Part shown: positions 6,518 through 13,533 of the stretch, piece by piece | Layout of the letters: the number at the start of each line of letters is the position of its first letter | Position numbering within the stretch: position 1 is the stretch's first letter | Assembly (NCBI GenBank): GCA_964455935.1 | Contig: CAYVZU010000108.1 | Span: 1 to 13,533 of the forward strand | DNA: 13,533 nt | Direction: 5' to 3' | Source: CAYVZU01 sp964455935 | Lineage (GTDB): Bacteria; Fibrobacterota; CAYVZU01 | Position numbers and translations under genes: made by a program | Notes under the pieces: model-generated | Database searches by the model: none | Seen by the model: the letters and a program-made list of their open reading frames with translations, nothing else | What the model was told of the DNA's origin: nothing

Positions 6518-7666
6518 TTAGACCTGCACCAGCCGGCACGAGCAGCCCAAGCGCGCGATCTGCTTTTTAATTTCGGGAAGGTACGCCGCATTCGCAATCA
6601 GGATTTGGTCAAGCTTCATTCGCCGAAGAGAGGCCGGAGCAAGGATAGGGTCTCCCGTTCCGGATACGAATTTCCCCTGCTTGTATGGGTTGAGGTCGAT
6701 CAGGCACGCAAGGCTGCCGGAAGGGGCCTGGTTGGCCAGCATGACCCCCTTCGAACCCGCCCCCCACAACCCAATCCGCTCTCCACGTTTTTTGGCGGAT
6801 CCCAGACGACGCCGCCACCGCGAAAGAGTCTGGTCCATGCGGCCATGAAGGGTCTCCAGGGCGGATTGCGGAATGCGATAGCGCCTTGGCCTTGTTGTCC
6901 GACCCGGCACGGCCTCGCAGCAAAGAAATTGGCCGTTGAAACCGGCCCGCAACGCAGTGACACGAAATCCCGCCTCACCAAGCAGTCGGCCAAAGGAGTT
7001 CCGGCCGAAATACGAGCAATGCTCATACAGAAAATCCCAGACTCGGAGCCCGTTGATGACCGGTTCGCTATTGGGGACTTCGCAGTACAGCACCGGCCGC
7101 GGTCCACTTTTCACGCGTCGCCGGATCTGACGCAGTAACTCCAGGGGTTGTTCGAGATGCTCCAGAAGATGACGCATAGCCACGAGATGGTAGTCTCCAA
7201 ATGAGGTGACCGAGGCATTTACCCTCTCTCTTACAATCCGGATATTGCGGCCGGGCCTGGCGTTTCGGCTCCGATAACCCGGATCGATCCCCATGCACCG
7301 GTTCCGGTACGGTTCACAGAGCAGCGTTAGAAAATCCCCCTGCCCGCAACCGATTTCGAGAACGTATTTGCGGCGGAGACGATGCCGCCGCGCCAATCCC
7401 CGGGCCAGAGAACGCAGATAGGCGGCAAAACGGGGCGAAAAGGCCTGTGAGTTTTCGTAATCCGGTCCATAGGAAAGCCGACCGGGGTCGAATTGTCGGT
7501 TATGGATGTGCCCGCAGGCGCGGCAAAAGACAAGCTCCAACGCAGCCCGCGGCGCCCGTCGCGCGGCGTCCGCATTGCCGTAGAAAAGATTGCAATGAAT
7601 TGGTACATCCGCCAGATGCGCCAGCTCTCCAAGATCGGTGCTTCCGCATACATTGCAGGCATTCAT
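6518..7666 (-). CDS. SAM-dependent C-methyltransferase-family protein (third of three tandem copies)
   Basis: This 382-residue protein has the three-part layout of sugar C-methyltransferases. There is an N-terminal zinc site (Cys4, Cys7, Cys48, Cys51), a class I SAM domain with EIGCGQG (104-110), and a C-terminal Rossmann-like domain with GAGSKG (302-307). The Glu-His dyad used as catalytic base in TylCIII/TcaB9-type enzymes is present (EH at 215-216 in the YEHCSYF context). It is closer to the neighbour at 7674-8897 than to the one at 8898-10127: both share LEIGCG-GxFLxLLC, the YEHCxYF block, WGxGSK and a QG-x(2-3)-V-x-GTG block. Start at 7666 is preceded by GAGG, seven bases after the previous stop. 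It would methylate a carbon of a nucleotide-linked ketosugar; the position is unknown. Confidence 0.85.
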   Translation of the reverse strand: MNACNVCGSTDLGELAHLADVPIHCNLFYGNADAARRAPRAALELVFCRACGHIHNRQFDPGRLSYGPDYENSQAFSPRFAAYLRSLARGLARRHRLRRKYVLEIGCGQGDFLTLLCEPYRNRCMGIDPGYRSRNARPGRNIRIVRERVNASVTSFGDYHLVAMRHLLEHLEQPLELLRQIRRRVKSGPRPVLYCEVPNSEPVINGLRVWDFLYEHCSYFGRNSFGRLLGEAGFRVTALRAGFNGQFLCCEAVPGRTTRPRRYRIPQSALETLHGRMDQTLSRWRRRLGSAKKRGERIGLWGAGSKGVMLANQAPSGSLACLIDLNPYKQGKFVSGTGDPILAPASLRRMKLDQILIANAAYLPEIKKQIARLGCSCRLVQV

Positions 7667-7673
7667 CCCAGCC

Positions 7674-8897
7674 TCACAGATGGACGGTCCTGGGTTTAAT
7701 TCCCAGGTTTGCCAGGAATCGGCGCACTTCGAGATCATAGGCCGCATTCATGACGACAACAACGTCGGGCCGGACGTCGATCAGTTTTTCAGGCTTTACG
7801 ATTTCGTGTCCGGTTCCCGCCACATACGTTCCCTGCCGGTTCGGGTTGATATCCACAACGCAATGCACTTCGTCGGTGATTGACAATCCGGTCAGGAAGG
7901 CCACGCTCTTCGATCCCGAACCCCACAGTGCCGCGCGCCGCCGCCCGGCCCGTGCTCCACGCAGAAAATGCCGCCAACGACCCATGCGCGCGGCCATTCT
8001 GGAGCGAAAGTCAACGATCAGCCGACTGGTCTCATGCGGCTCGATCAAGCCGGCCGCTGAGGCTCCGCCCGCCGGCCCGGCTTCGATTGTGATATATTGG
8101 CCTTGAAATTCAACAGCGCTGGCAAGCACGTGGAATCCGGCGGCGGTCAGAAGGTTGGCCAGCGAAACCTGGGTGAAATAGGTGCAGTGCTCGTAGTAGA
8201 TGTCTTCGAAAGCGCATTCGGACAGAATGCGCGAGGCCTCGGGCACCTGAATGAAAATTGTGGTATCCGGATTCCGGGCCGCCATCCGCATCACGGACAG
8301 AAAATGGCCCACGTCACTAATATGTTCGAGCGTCATTTGGCAGCAGATAAAATCCGCTTCGAAGCCGGCATATTTTTCGGAGTAGAAATCCTGAACAAAC
8401 GTGATTTGGCCTTCTGCCGGCGCGGGAAGGCGGCCGGGCACGAAGGCCGGATCGAATCCCACGCCCGTGTTGCCGCCCAACCCGCAAAGGAGCGAAAGGA
8501 ACTCCCCTTTTCCACAACCGATTTCAAGAATGCGTTTCCCCCGAAGACCGTATCGTTCGATCAGCCGCCGGGCCAGGCCGGCCTGAAATTGCCGGAACGT
8601 TTCCGAGCAACCCTGGGTTTCCTCGCAGCGCGTCGAATACTCCTGAAGGGCGGCATTGTAGGCGTAGTTGGAAATAAGACCGCACCGGGAGCAGTAGCCC
8701 AAGACCAGATCGCCGCGGGGATAGGCCCTGGCCTCTTGGGGACTGGACAGCAACAGCACACTATGGACGGGAATTCCGGCCGCCTCGTAAATGACCGCGA
8801 TCCCGGTGTTGCCGCATCCGGGGCACGAGGCCGTCGGGCACATCGCGGGGACTTTCTGCAATCGTGCGTCAAGATCTTTCATGGAGTCCTTTTCCAT
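7674..8897 (-). CDS. SAM-dependent C-methyltransferase-family protein (second of three tandem copies)
   Basis: Up to 407 residues, numbered here from the ATG at 8897. The zinc cysteines are Cys25, Cys28, Cys69 and Cys72; the SAM motif EIGCGKG is at 125-131; the Glu-His dyad is at 236-237 (YYEHCTYF); the C-terminal domain has GSGSKS at 326-331. It is paralogous to the gene at 6518-7666. Two starts are possible. The ATG at 8897 directly follows the preceding stop (TGAATG) but has no ribosome site. The ATG at 8882 has AAAAGGAC four bases upstream, so it may be the true start. The role is probably carbon methylation of a CDP- or other nucleotide-ketosugar, or a related modification. All catalytic landmarks are kept, so it does not look decayed. 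Confidence 0.85.
   Translation of the reverse strand: MEKDSMKDLDARLQKVPAMCPTASCPGCGNTGIAVIYEAAGIPVHSVLLLSSPQEARAYPRGDLVLGYCSRCGLISNYAYNAALQEYSTRCEETQGCSETFRQFQAGLARRLIERYGLRGKRILEIGCGKGEFLSLLCGLGGNTGVGFDPAFVPGRLPAPAEGQITFVQDFYSEKYAGFEADFICCQMTLEHISDVGHFLSVMRMAARNPDTTIFIQVPEASRILSECAFEDIYYEHCTYFTQVSLANLLTAAGFHVLASAVEFQGQYITIEAGPAGGASAAGLIEPHETSRLIVDFRSRMAARMGRWRHFLRGARAGRRRAALWGSGSKSVAFLTGLSITDEVHCVVDINPNRQGTYVAGTGHEIVKPEKLIDVRPDVVVVMNAAYDLEVRRFLANLGIKPRTVHL
8887..8893 (-). promoter_or_regulatory. Ribosome binding site for the alternative start at 8882
   Basis: On the minus strand AAAAGGA with a following C lies four bases ahead of the ATG at 8882. It sits inside the first codons counted from 8897 and suggests translation starts five codons downstream of the first ATG. 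Confidence 0.45.
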
Positions 8898-10127
8898 TCA
8901 CACGATTGTGGGCCGCGGGATGGGAATAATGAATTGCCCGCCTTTTTCACGGTACTCCTTCTGTTGCGCAATAATCTCGTCGGAAAAATTCCAGGGAAGA
9001 ATCAGGACATAGTCCGGCATCTCCTCCAGGATCCGTTCCGGGGCGTGGATCGGTTGGTGTTGACCGGGCATGTAACACCCTTGTTTGTGCTGATTGCGGT
9101 CCACCACGAAATCCACAATGTGCTTGGGGATGCCAACATAATTAAGGAGAATGGTTCCCTTGGCCGCGGCTCCGTAGGCCGCGATCCGTTTGCCGTCCTT
9201 TTTGAGGCCCGACAACATCTGGATCAGCCCGCTCTTGACCTGGCCGACCCGCGCGGAGAAGTCCTGAAAGTAGACGAACTGGTCCACCCGCTCGCGCTTC
9301 TCCAGTCCAAGCAAAGATTGGACGGAAGGTCCGGGCCGGTCGATCTTTTCGATGAAGAGCCGAAGCGACCCCCCATGAATGGCGATGCGCAGGACTTCAT
9401 TGATGTAAAGTTGGTGACGACGGAAAAGGTGGTCCAAAGCGGAGAGAGTGAAATAGCAAAGATGCTCGTGATAAATCGTGTCGAATTCGCAGTGATCGAT
9501 CAGGTCCTTGGCATACGGCACCTCAACCACCGCGGTTCCCCGGTCCGCCAGCAGGGTCCGGATTCCTTCCACAAAGCCGTTGGTATCGGCGACGTGGGCC
9601 AAAACATTGTTGGCGTGGATGATGTCGGCCTGCTTGCCCTCGCGCCGCAGTTCGCGGGCCAGTTCGCGGCCGAAAAACGAGTTGAGAGTCGGGACCCCGC
9701 TTCGTTCAGCGGCCCGGGCGGGACCTTCGGCCGGATCGATTCCCAAAACGGGAATGCCCCGCTCGACGTAGTTGCGCAGAAGATATCCATCGTTGCTGGC
9801 CAGCTCGACAATGAAGCTGTTGCGGTCCAGCCGGCGTGACTTGATCAGGTCGAGCACGCAGCTTCGCGAGTGCCGCAGCAGTTGGCTTGTGACCGAGGAA
9901 TAGTAGGGATAATTGTCGCAGAAAAGAATTTCGGGCGAGACCGTCTCCAGAATTTGCATAAGACTGCAAACAGGACAGAAAGCAACCTGCAGGGGCCAGG
10001 TGGGCTCCAGTTCGGTCAATTGCTCTTCACGAAGGAAACGGTCGGACAAGGGCATATAGCCCATGTCAACAACGGTTTCCAAATTTGGATTTCCGCACGA
10101 TCGGCAGGCCCGAATTCGGTTTTCCAT
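8898..10127 (-). CDS. NDP-sugar C-methyltransferase (TylCIII/TcaB9/NovU-like; first of three tandem copies)
   Basis: This 409-residue protein is the most canonical of the three. It has zinc cysteines Cys8, Cys11, Cys51 and Cys54; the YPYYSSVT segment with a Tyr (75/76) at the place of the TcaB9 active-site Tyr; a SAM motif VELASNDGYLL (107-117); VEVPYAKDLID then FDTIYHEHLCYFTL with the Glu221-His222 base; IHGGSLRLF (250-258); and the C-terminal C-methyltransferase domain with YGAAAKG (318-324). The family transfers a methyl group from SAM to C3 of an NDP-4-keto-deoxyhexose. Next to rfbF the expected carrier is CDP. The strong ribosome site just upstream of 10127 fixes the start; the frame is open 43 codons further. 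The gene follows the SDR by 68 bases and touches the next methyltransferase (TGAATG). Confidence 0.9.
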   Translation of the reverse strand: MENRIRACRSCGNPNLETVVDMGYMPLSDRFLREEQLTELEPTWPLQVAFCPVCSLMQILETVSPEILFCDNYPYYSSVTSQLLRHSRSCVLDLIKSRRLDRNSFIVELASNDGYLLRNYVERGIPVLGIDPAEGPARAAERSGVPTLNSFFGRELARELRREGKQADIIHANNVLAHVADTNGFVEGIRTLLADRGTAVVEVPYAKDLIDHCEFDTIYHEHLCYFTLSALDHLFRRHQLYINEVLRIAIHGGSLRLFIEKIDRPGPSVQSLLGLEKRERVDQFVYFQDFSARVGQVKSGLIQMLSGLKKDGKRIAAYGAAAKGTILLNYVGIPKHIVDFVVDRNQHKQGCYMPGQHQPIHAPERILEEMPDYVLILPWNFSDEIIAQQKEYREKGGQFIIPIPRPTIV

Positions 10128-10130
10128 GCT

Positions 10131-10139
10131 CCCTCCCTT
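10131..10139 (-). promoter_or_regulatory. Strong ribosome binding site deciding the start at 10127
   Basis: On the minus strand AAGGGAGGG ends three bases before the ATG at 10127. It is close to the ideal anti-16S match and rules out the long N-terminal extension of the open frame. Confidence 0.7.
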
Positions 10140-10195
10140 GAATGTGAGCGATGCTTTCTCTTCTGGCGGTTCTTCCCGATTGGCACCTGTCATCT

Positions 10196-11269
10196 TCACG
10201 CCCGGGATGTGTTCGCCATGGCGCAACCGGGCGTTTGCGACGTTGATTTCCGCCATCGAAGCGAGGACGTCAGGACGCCCCCGCGGATCAATTTCTGGAT
10301 CTGCGCGATGCGCTTGAACCGTTCGCCTTCGAAGTCCTCCTGGCGCAAACCGGCCTTCTGGTATGACTCAATCAGTTCTGCAACGCCGCGCCGGGTTGTC
10401 CATTGGGGTTTGAAGCCCGGCAGGACCCGTGCGATCTTATTGCAGTCAACGCGGTAGCAACGCCGGTCGGGCCCGGCATCAGGCGCAAACTCGATTCGTG
10501 TTCCGGGAACCATTTCCTGGACAATTCGGGCCAGTTCGCGGACGCGGTAGTTTTCGGTTGTCATGCCCACATTGAAAGCCTGGCCATGCACCGCATCCAG
10601 AGGGGCTTCCAATGCGGCCGCATAGGCCAGCGCAATGTCCTCCACATGCACGACAGGCCGCCAGGGGCTTCCGTCGCTTTTAAGGTACACCAATCCCGTT
10701 GTGTAGGCCCAGGCCGTGAGATTGTTTAAAACCAGATCGAACCGAAGTCTGGATGAGACCCCATAGGCGGTGGAGGCCCGCAGAAAAACCGGCGAGAACC
10801 TGTCGCTGCCCATAGCCGAAACCGCCTCTTCCACGCGCGCTTTGGACCGCCCGTACGGCGTAAGGGGACTGGCCGTCGATTCCTCGGTCACAAAGTTCTC
10901 GCCTGCATCGCCATAGCTGCTGCACGACGAGGCGAATAGAAACCGGGGCACGCCGGCCCGACGGCAATTGCAGGCCAACCGGATCGAGGCTTTCTCGTTG
11001 ATTTCGCAGGTCAATTCCGGCCGAAAGTCGCCCAAGGGATCATTGGAGAGTCCCGCCAGGTGAATGACGGCCTCGAATCCCGCCAGATCGTCGGCGGTCA
11101 CATCGCGAACATCCTTGCGAATCGTGGGCACGTCTTCCGGCTCCGCCCCAAACGTGCACTGGCCGTAGAAATCCGTGTCCAACCCGGTGACGTCATGGCC
11201 TCTTCTGCGCAGCATGGGCGCCAGGATCACCCCGATATAGCCCAGGTTTCCGGTGACCAGTACCCGCAT
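10196..11269 (-). CDS. NAD-dependent epimerase/dehydratase (extended SDR) in the CDP-sugar cassette
   Basis: A 357-residue extended short-chain dehydrogenase. It has the Rossmann motif TGNLGYIG (6-13), Asp31 at the end of strand two (NAD preference), VIHLAG (68-73), a Ser-rich strand before YGD, and the catalytic Tyr139-x3-Lys143 (PYGRSK). It lies between rfbF (overlap TGATG) and a sugar C-methyltransferase. This placement suggests it epimerises, dehydrates or reduces the CDP-sugar intermediate. It lacks the usual TGHTGFKG start of CDP-glucose 4,6-dehydratase (RfbG), so I do not call it rfbG. Residues after about 340 form a Ser/Thr-rich, low-complexity tail beyond the SLRWR end typical of relatives, perhaps from loss of an earlier stop. 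The start at 11269 is chosen by the MRVLVTG strand. Confidence 0.87.
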   Translation of the reverse strand: MRVLVTGNLGYIGVILAPMLRRRGHDVTGLDTDFYGQCTFGAEPEDVPTIRKDVRDVTADDLAGFEAVIHLAGLSNDPLGDFRPELTCEINEKASIRLACNCRRAGVPRFLFASSCSSYGDAGENFVTEESTASPLTPYGRSKARVEEAVSAMGSDRFSPVFLRASTAYGVSSRLRFDLVLNNLTAWAYTTGLVYLKSDGSPWRPVVHVEDIALAYAAALEAPLDAVHGQAFNVGMTTENYRVRELARIVQEMVPGTRIEFAPDAGPDRRCYRVDCNKIARVLPGFKPQWTTRRGVAELIESYQKAGLRQEDFEGERFKRIAQIQKLIRGGVLTSSLRWRKSTSQTPGCAMANTSRA

Positions 11270-12042
11270 CAGGTCTCCCACACCCGCCAGGGCGCATTGC
11301 CCTCGTCCCACATTTTCTGGAGGAGGCGCTTGTCGCGAAGCGTGTCCATGCACTGCCAAAACGAATCGTGCTTGTAGGCCATCAATTGCCCTTCGGAGGC
11401 AAGCCGTTCGAGGGGTTCGCGTTCCCACTGAACCTGGTCGCCCTCGATGTAGTTGAAGACCGCCGGTTCCAGCACGAAAAACGCGCCGTTGATCCAGCCT
11501 TCGCTGGTCTGCGGCTTTTCGGTGAAGCGGACCACGCGGGCCTCCTCGAATTCCAGATGCCCAAAGCGCGCAGGGGGGCGCACCGCCGTCATGGTCGCAT
11601 ATTTGCCATGACTCTCGTGGAACCGCGCCAAGGCGCCCAGGTCCACATTCGACACGCCGTCTCCCCAGGTCAACATGAACCGGGAATCGCCAAGCCATGG
11701 GGCAAGCCGCTTGATGCGGCCGCCGGTAAGCGTGTGGAGTCCCGTATCGACCAGGTCGACGGTCCAGTTGGTCTGGTTGCGGTTGTGAACAATGATTTCG
11801 CCCGACCCCGTATTCACAGTGATATTGCTGCCGGCCAGGCAATAATCCATCATCCAGCGCTTGATGTACTCCCCTTTGTATCCCAGCGCAATCACAAATT
11901 CGGTGTACCCGTAGTGGGCATAGTGATTCATGATGTGCCAGAGAATGGGCCGCCCCCCAATTTCCACCATGGGTTTGGGCTTAACTTCCGTCTCTTCCAC
12001 AAGCCGGGTGCCAACCCCTCCGGCCAGAATGGCGACTTTCAT
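11269..12042 (-). CDS. rfbF: Glucose-1-phosphate cytidylyltransferase
   Basis: Converts CTP and alpha-D-glucose-1-phosphate to CDP-glucose, the entry step to CDP-linked 3,6-dideoxy and branched sugars. The 257-residue length is the usual one for RfbF. Visible motifs are the nucleotide-binding LAGGVGTRL (6-14), KPKPMVEIGG (21-30), WGDGVSNVD (126-134, metal-binding Asp128), FTEKP (173-177), GWINGAFFV (182-190) and the terminal WQCMDTLRDK (229-238). The WINGGFFV-like motif and the CMDTLRD tail separate RfbF from dTDP- and UDP-glucose pyrophosphorylases. The start at 12042 has AAGGAC four bases upstream. A 78-base structured leader separates it from the GT2 gene, and the stop overlaps the next ATG. 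Confidence 0.95.
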   Translation of the reverse strand: MKVAILAGGVGTRLVEETEVKPKPMVEIGGRPILWHIMNHYAHYGYTEFVIALGYKGEYIKRWMMDYCLAGSNITVNTGSGEIIVHNRNQTNWTVDLVDTGLHTLTGGRIKRLAPWLGDSRFMLTWGDGVSNVDLGALARFHESHGKYATMTAVRPPARFGHLEFEEARVVRFTEKPQTSEGWINGAFFVLEPAVFNYIEGDQVQWEREPLERLASEGQLMAYKHDSFWQCMDTLRDKRLLQKMWDEGNAPWRVWET

Positions 12043-12046
12043 AAAA

Positions 12047-12052
12047 GTCCTT
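12047..12052 (-). promoter_or_regulatory. Ribosome binding site of rfbF
   Basis: AAGGAC on the minus strand, four bases before the ATG at 12042 and eight bases after the end of the leader stem at 12061. Confidence 0.6.
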
Positions 12053-12060
12053 CTGAATCA

Positions 12061-12113
12061 GCGCCCGGCAAAAGAGATCCGGCCCTTACGGGCGGCGCAT
12101 CGGGGCCGGGCGC
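12061..12113 (-). repeat. Perfect 9-bp inverted repeat with GNRA-capped inner hairpin in the rfbF leader
   Basis: GCGCCCGGC (12061-12069) and GCCGGGCGC (12105-12113) are perfect inverted copies 35 bases apart. In the minus-strand RNA the interior holds a second stem, GCCC-GUAA-GGGC (12082-12093), whose loop fits the GNRA tetraloop rule. No T-run follows in either direction, so this is not a standard terminator. The structure ends eight bases before the rfbF ribosome site. It could act as a translational control or mRNA-processing element inside the operon, or be a dispersed palindromic repeat. I cannot match it to a known riboswitch. Confidence 0.5.
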
Positions 12114-12120
12114 GAAAATT

Positions 12121-13020
12121 CTACGATCCGGCGCGACAGGGATTTCGCCGCTGTCCAAAATAGATCCGCAGGTCCCGAATAAGATGATCCCTGCTTTCCA
12201 CAAAATTGCGCAGCAGAATTCCCAAAAGCCGAAGGCGTTCGGCCCGCAAACCGGGCGTGCGAATCACGGTGGAGACATTTTCGGCGAAACGCCGCCAGAA
12301 CGGTAGGGCCTTTTCCCCCCTCCGTTTGGGATCGAAAAAGTTGAGTTGATTTTCAATCGACTTGTCGGCGCTGGAGGAGGCCGGATGATCCCGGCGAAGG
12401 AAAAGCCGGTCGGGCAATTCCAGAAAACGGCCATACAGGCTTAACTCAAGCAGAAGGCAGACGTCGGACCCGATGTAGTTGCCAATCAAGCGCGTTCGCG
12501 CCAGGATGTCCGATCGGATAATCCCAAATACCGCATTGCATTCTCCCAATCTGCGCAGCAGACGTGAGAAGCGCTCGGTCGCGGAACGCGCGTCCAAGTG
12601 AATGCCATCATCGTAATCTTTCACAAAAGCGCCCGCGGCATCGATGATTTTGGTGCGCGCATAGCACAGCACGGCTTCGGGGTTCTTGTCGAGCTGCTCG
12701 ATGCACCGGCCGAAGTACGCGGGCAGGCACACATCATCGGAGGCGGCCCATTTAAAGAACCGGCCCGAAGAAAGGTGAAACGTACGGCTGAAGTTGCAGG
12801 CGGCGCCGGTGTTCTCCTTCTGACGGAAGTAAACAACGCGCGGGTCCTGTTGCGCGTATCTGCGACAGATCGATTCGGTTTCGTCTGTTGAAGCATTATC
12901 CGAGATGATCAACTCGAAGTCCTCAAACGTCTGCGACAGGATCGAATCGAGCGCCTGCGAAAGATAGTGGGCTCCATTATGGACAGGCATGCCAATGCTC
13001 AGTTCGGGGACCTTTCTCAT
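12121..13020 (-). CDS. GT2-family glycosyltransferase (GT-A fold)
   Basis: A 299-residue cytoplasmic glycosyltransferase. It begins with LSIGMPVHNGAHYL (7-20), has IISDNASTDET (38-48) with the nucleotide-binding Asp41, and a metal-binding SDD in WAASDD (91-96). It lacks C-terminal membrane helices, so it is a soluble or peripheral enzyme that adds one sugar to a lipid-linked glycan, not a synthase/exporter. The ATG at 13020 follows AAGGAGG (13030-13036) at nine bases and overlaps the stop of the upstream membrane protein (ATGA). Donor and acceptor cannot be read from sequence. The downstream rfbF cassette suggests that a CDP- or related deoxysugar may be among the available donors. Confidence 0.9.
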   Translation of the reverse strand: MRKVPELSIGMPVHNGAHYLSQALDSILSQTFEDFELIISDNASTDETESICRRYAQQDPRVVYFRQKENTGAACNFSRTFHLSSGRFFKWAASDDVCLPAYFGRCIEQLDKNPEAVLCYARTKIIDAAGAFVKDYDDGIHLDARSATERFSRLLRRLGECNAVFGIIRSDILARTRLIGNYIGSDVCLLLELSLYGRFLELPDRLFLRRDHPASSSADKSIENQLNFFDPKRRGEKALPFWRRFAENVSTVIRTPGLRAERLRLLGILLRNFVESRDHLIRDLRIYFGQRRNPCRAGS

Positions 13021-13533
13021 GAGACAAGACCTCCTTGGTGGCGCAGAGAGCAAGACCGCCGGAAACGGTTCTCGTTTTGAATGCGATCGACGTACCCGAT
13101 AAACGCGCGGCGTCCCCGCAGCCAGATCCATCCGGCGGCGGTTGCGCCCAGCACTGCGGCAATCAGGTTGGCCGCGCGCAGTGCGCCCGGCGCCGCGGAC
13201 TCGGCCAGAACTGCGACCGCGAAGGCGCTCAATCCAATGTGCCTCATGGCAAACGGCCTCGCCCCCATAATCAGACCGAGAGGAAAGTACAACAAAAAGT
13301 ATTCCAGGTATCCCTGCAGTTGCGGCACAACGTCCAAAGAAGCCGGAGAAGGCGCTGCACGCGATGAAGCCAGGAACACATGCCAATAAAGGATTATCGC
13401 GCTCAAGCCGGGCATCCAGGCCGGCCGAAAAAACCGTTTCAGCGCCGGGGCGGAAAGAAGAGATCCCAGCCAGGAGGCAACCAGAATCCAGACAGCCGAC
13501 TCGGCGACATACCCGAAGCCGAGAAGGCTTTGA
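13017..13533 (-). CDS. Partial VanZ-like multi-pass membrane protein (5' end outside the window)
   Basis: The frame is open from the window edge to the stop at 13017-13019, giving 171 visible residues; the start lies beyond base 13533. Four or so hydrophobic segments are visible, followed by a basic, soluble tail of about 40 residues. The segment YLEYFLLYFPLGLI, an Ala-rich helix with one Glu (AVAVLAES), then PGALRAANLIAAVLGA and a final helix ending in Arg-rich residues recalls the VanZ-like layout (Y-x-LG, E, PGR, D/N-x(2)-N-x-x-G). The match is weak: the usual Asp residues are absent. VanZ-like proteins are often found in exosortase-type EPS loci. The stop overlaps the GT2 start (ATGA). 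An internal ATG at 13415 would leave out part of the membrane domain. Confidence 0.6.
   Translation of the reverse strand, partial: QSLLGFGYVAESAVWILVASWLGSLLSAPALKRFFRPAWMPGLSAIILYWHVFLASSRAAPSPASLDVVPQLQGYLEYFLLYFPLGLIMGARPFAMRHIGLSAFAVAVLAESAAPGALRAANLIAAVLGATAAGWIWLRGRRAFIGYVDRIQNENRFRRSCSLRHQGGLVS
13030..13036 (-). promoter_or_regulatory. Ribosome binding site of the GT2 gene
   Basis: A full AAGGAGG on the minus strand, nine bases before the ATG at 13020. It sits inside the end of the upstream coding region. Confidence 0.65.

Noticed and set aside
5956..6570. A 204-codon plus-strand frame opposite the GT4 gene
   Set aside because: Shadow of the GT4 coding sequence; no motif or ribosome site of its own.
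8097..9839. A 580-codon plus-strand open frame opposite two methyltransferase genes
   Set aside because: Very long, but its translation has no recognisable motif. The opposite strand encodes two proteins with intact family motifs, and GC-rich codon bias easily opens the antisense frame.
10128..10195. Possible small gene or regulatory element between the SDR and first methyltransferase
   Set aside because: I see only the methyltransferase ribosome site here; no stable hairpin or promoter-like pair.
11368..12306. A 312-codon plus-strand frame opposite rfbF
   Set aside because: The opposite strand is unmistakable RfbF; the plus-strand product is low-complexity and spans the leader.

Overview
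The window is one stretch of a bacterial envelope/extracellular polysaccharide biosynthesis locus. It is GC-rich with Gram-negative-style genes and comes from a draft assembly, since it carries a 10-N gap. The sequence does not let me name the phylum. The PEP-CTERM/exosortase-type polysaccharide deacetylase and a sigma54-like promoter suggest a bacterium of the exosortase (XrtA-like) EPS type. No exosortase, transposase, tRNA, rRNA or CRISPR is present.

Layout. Bases 1-132 are a promoter/leader region with a good sigma54-type -24/-12 element (GG-N10-GC at 84-98), two competing inverted repeats and a short palindrome. A plus-strand set follows: a small two-helix membrane protein (133-480), a WecA/MraY-type polyprenyl-phosphate sugar-1-phosphate transferase with an unusual C-terminal domain (534-2078), a tail-anchored degenerate response-regulator receiver (2062-2541), a NodB-fold PEP-CTERM-locus polysaccharide deacetylase interrupted by the N gap (2538-3417), and an NAD-dependent sugar epimerase/dehydratase (3460-4431). 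These genes overlap or lie close together and probably form one operon. After a 34-bp convergent junction, everything to the right edge is on the minus strand. In transcription order these are: a partial VanZ-like membrane protein (13533-13017), a GT2 glycosyltransferase (13020-12121), RfbF glucose-1-phosphate cytidylyltransferase (12042-11269), an extended-SDR epimerase/dehydratase (11269-10196), three successive C-methyltransferase-family proteins (10127-8898, 8897-7674, 7666-6518), a GT4 glycosyltransferase (6516-5302) and a LmbE/PIG-L deacetylase (5305-4466). Stops and starts overlap or touch (ATGA, TGATG, TGAATG, TAAGATG), so translation is probably coupled.

How the genes may work together (inference). 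The WecA-like enzyme would start a lipid-linked glycan at the inner membrane. RfbF, the SDR and one or more C-methyltransferases would make a CDP-linked, C-methyl-branched deoxysugar. GT2 and GT4 would add sugars. The LmbE and NodB-type deacetylases would remove acetyl groups from hexosamines on the cytoplasmic and periplasmic sides respectively. CDP-glucose 4,6-dehydratase (RfbG) and 3-dehydratase (RfbH) are not recognisable here and would have to lie outside or be replaced.

The most notable points are: (i) the ten Ns are almost certainly a zero-length gap, because deleting them restores both the reading frame and the His-x3-His metal motif of the deacetylase; (ii) a membrane-anchored pseudo-receiver lies beside a WecA homolog whose own C-terminus also looks receiver-like; (iii) three C-methyltransferase-fold genes lie in tandem, all keeping zinc cysteines and the Glu-His dyad; (iv) there is a sigma54-like promoter; (v) a structured 78-nt leader lies just upstream of rfbF.
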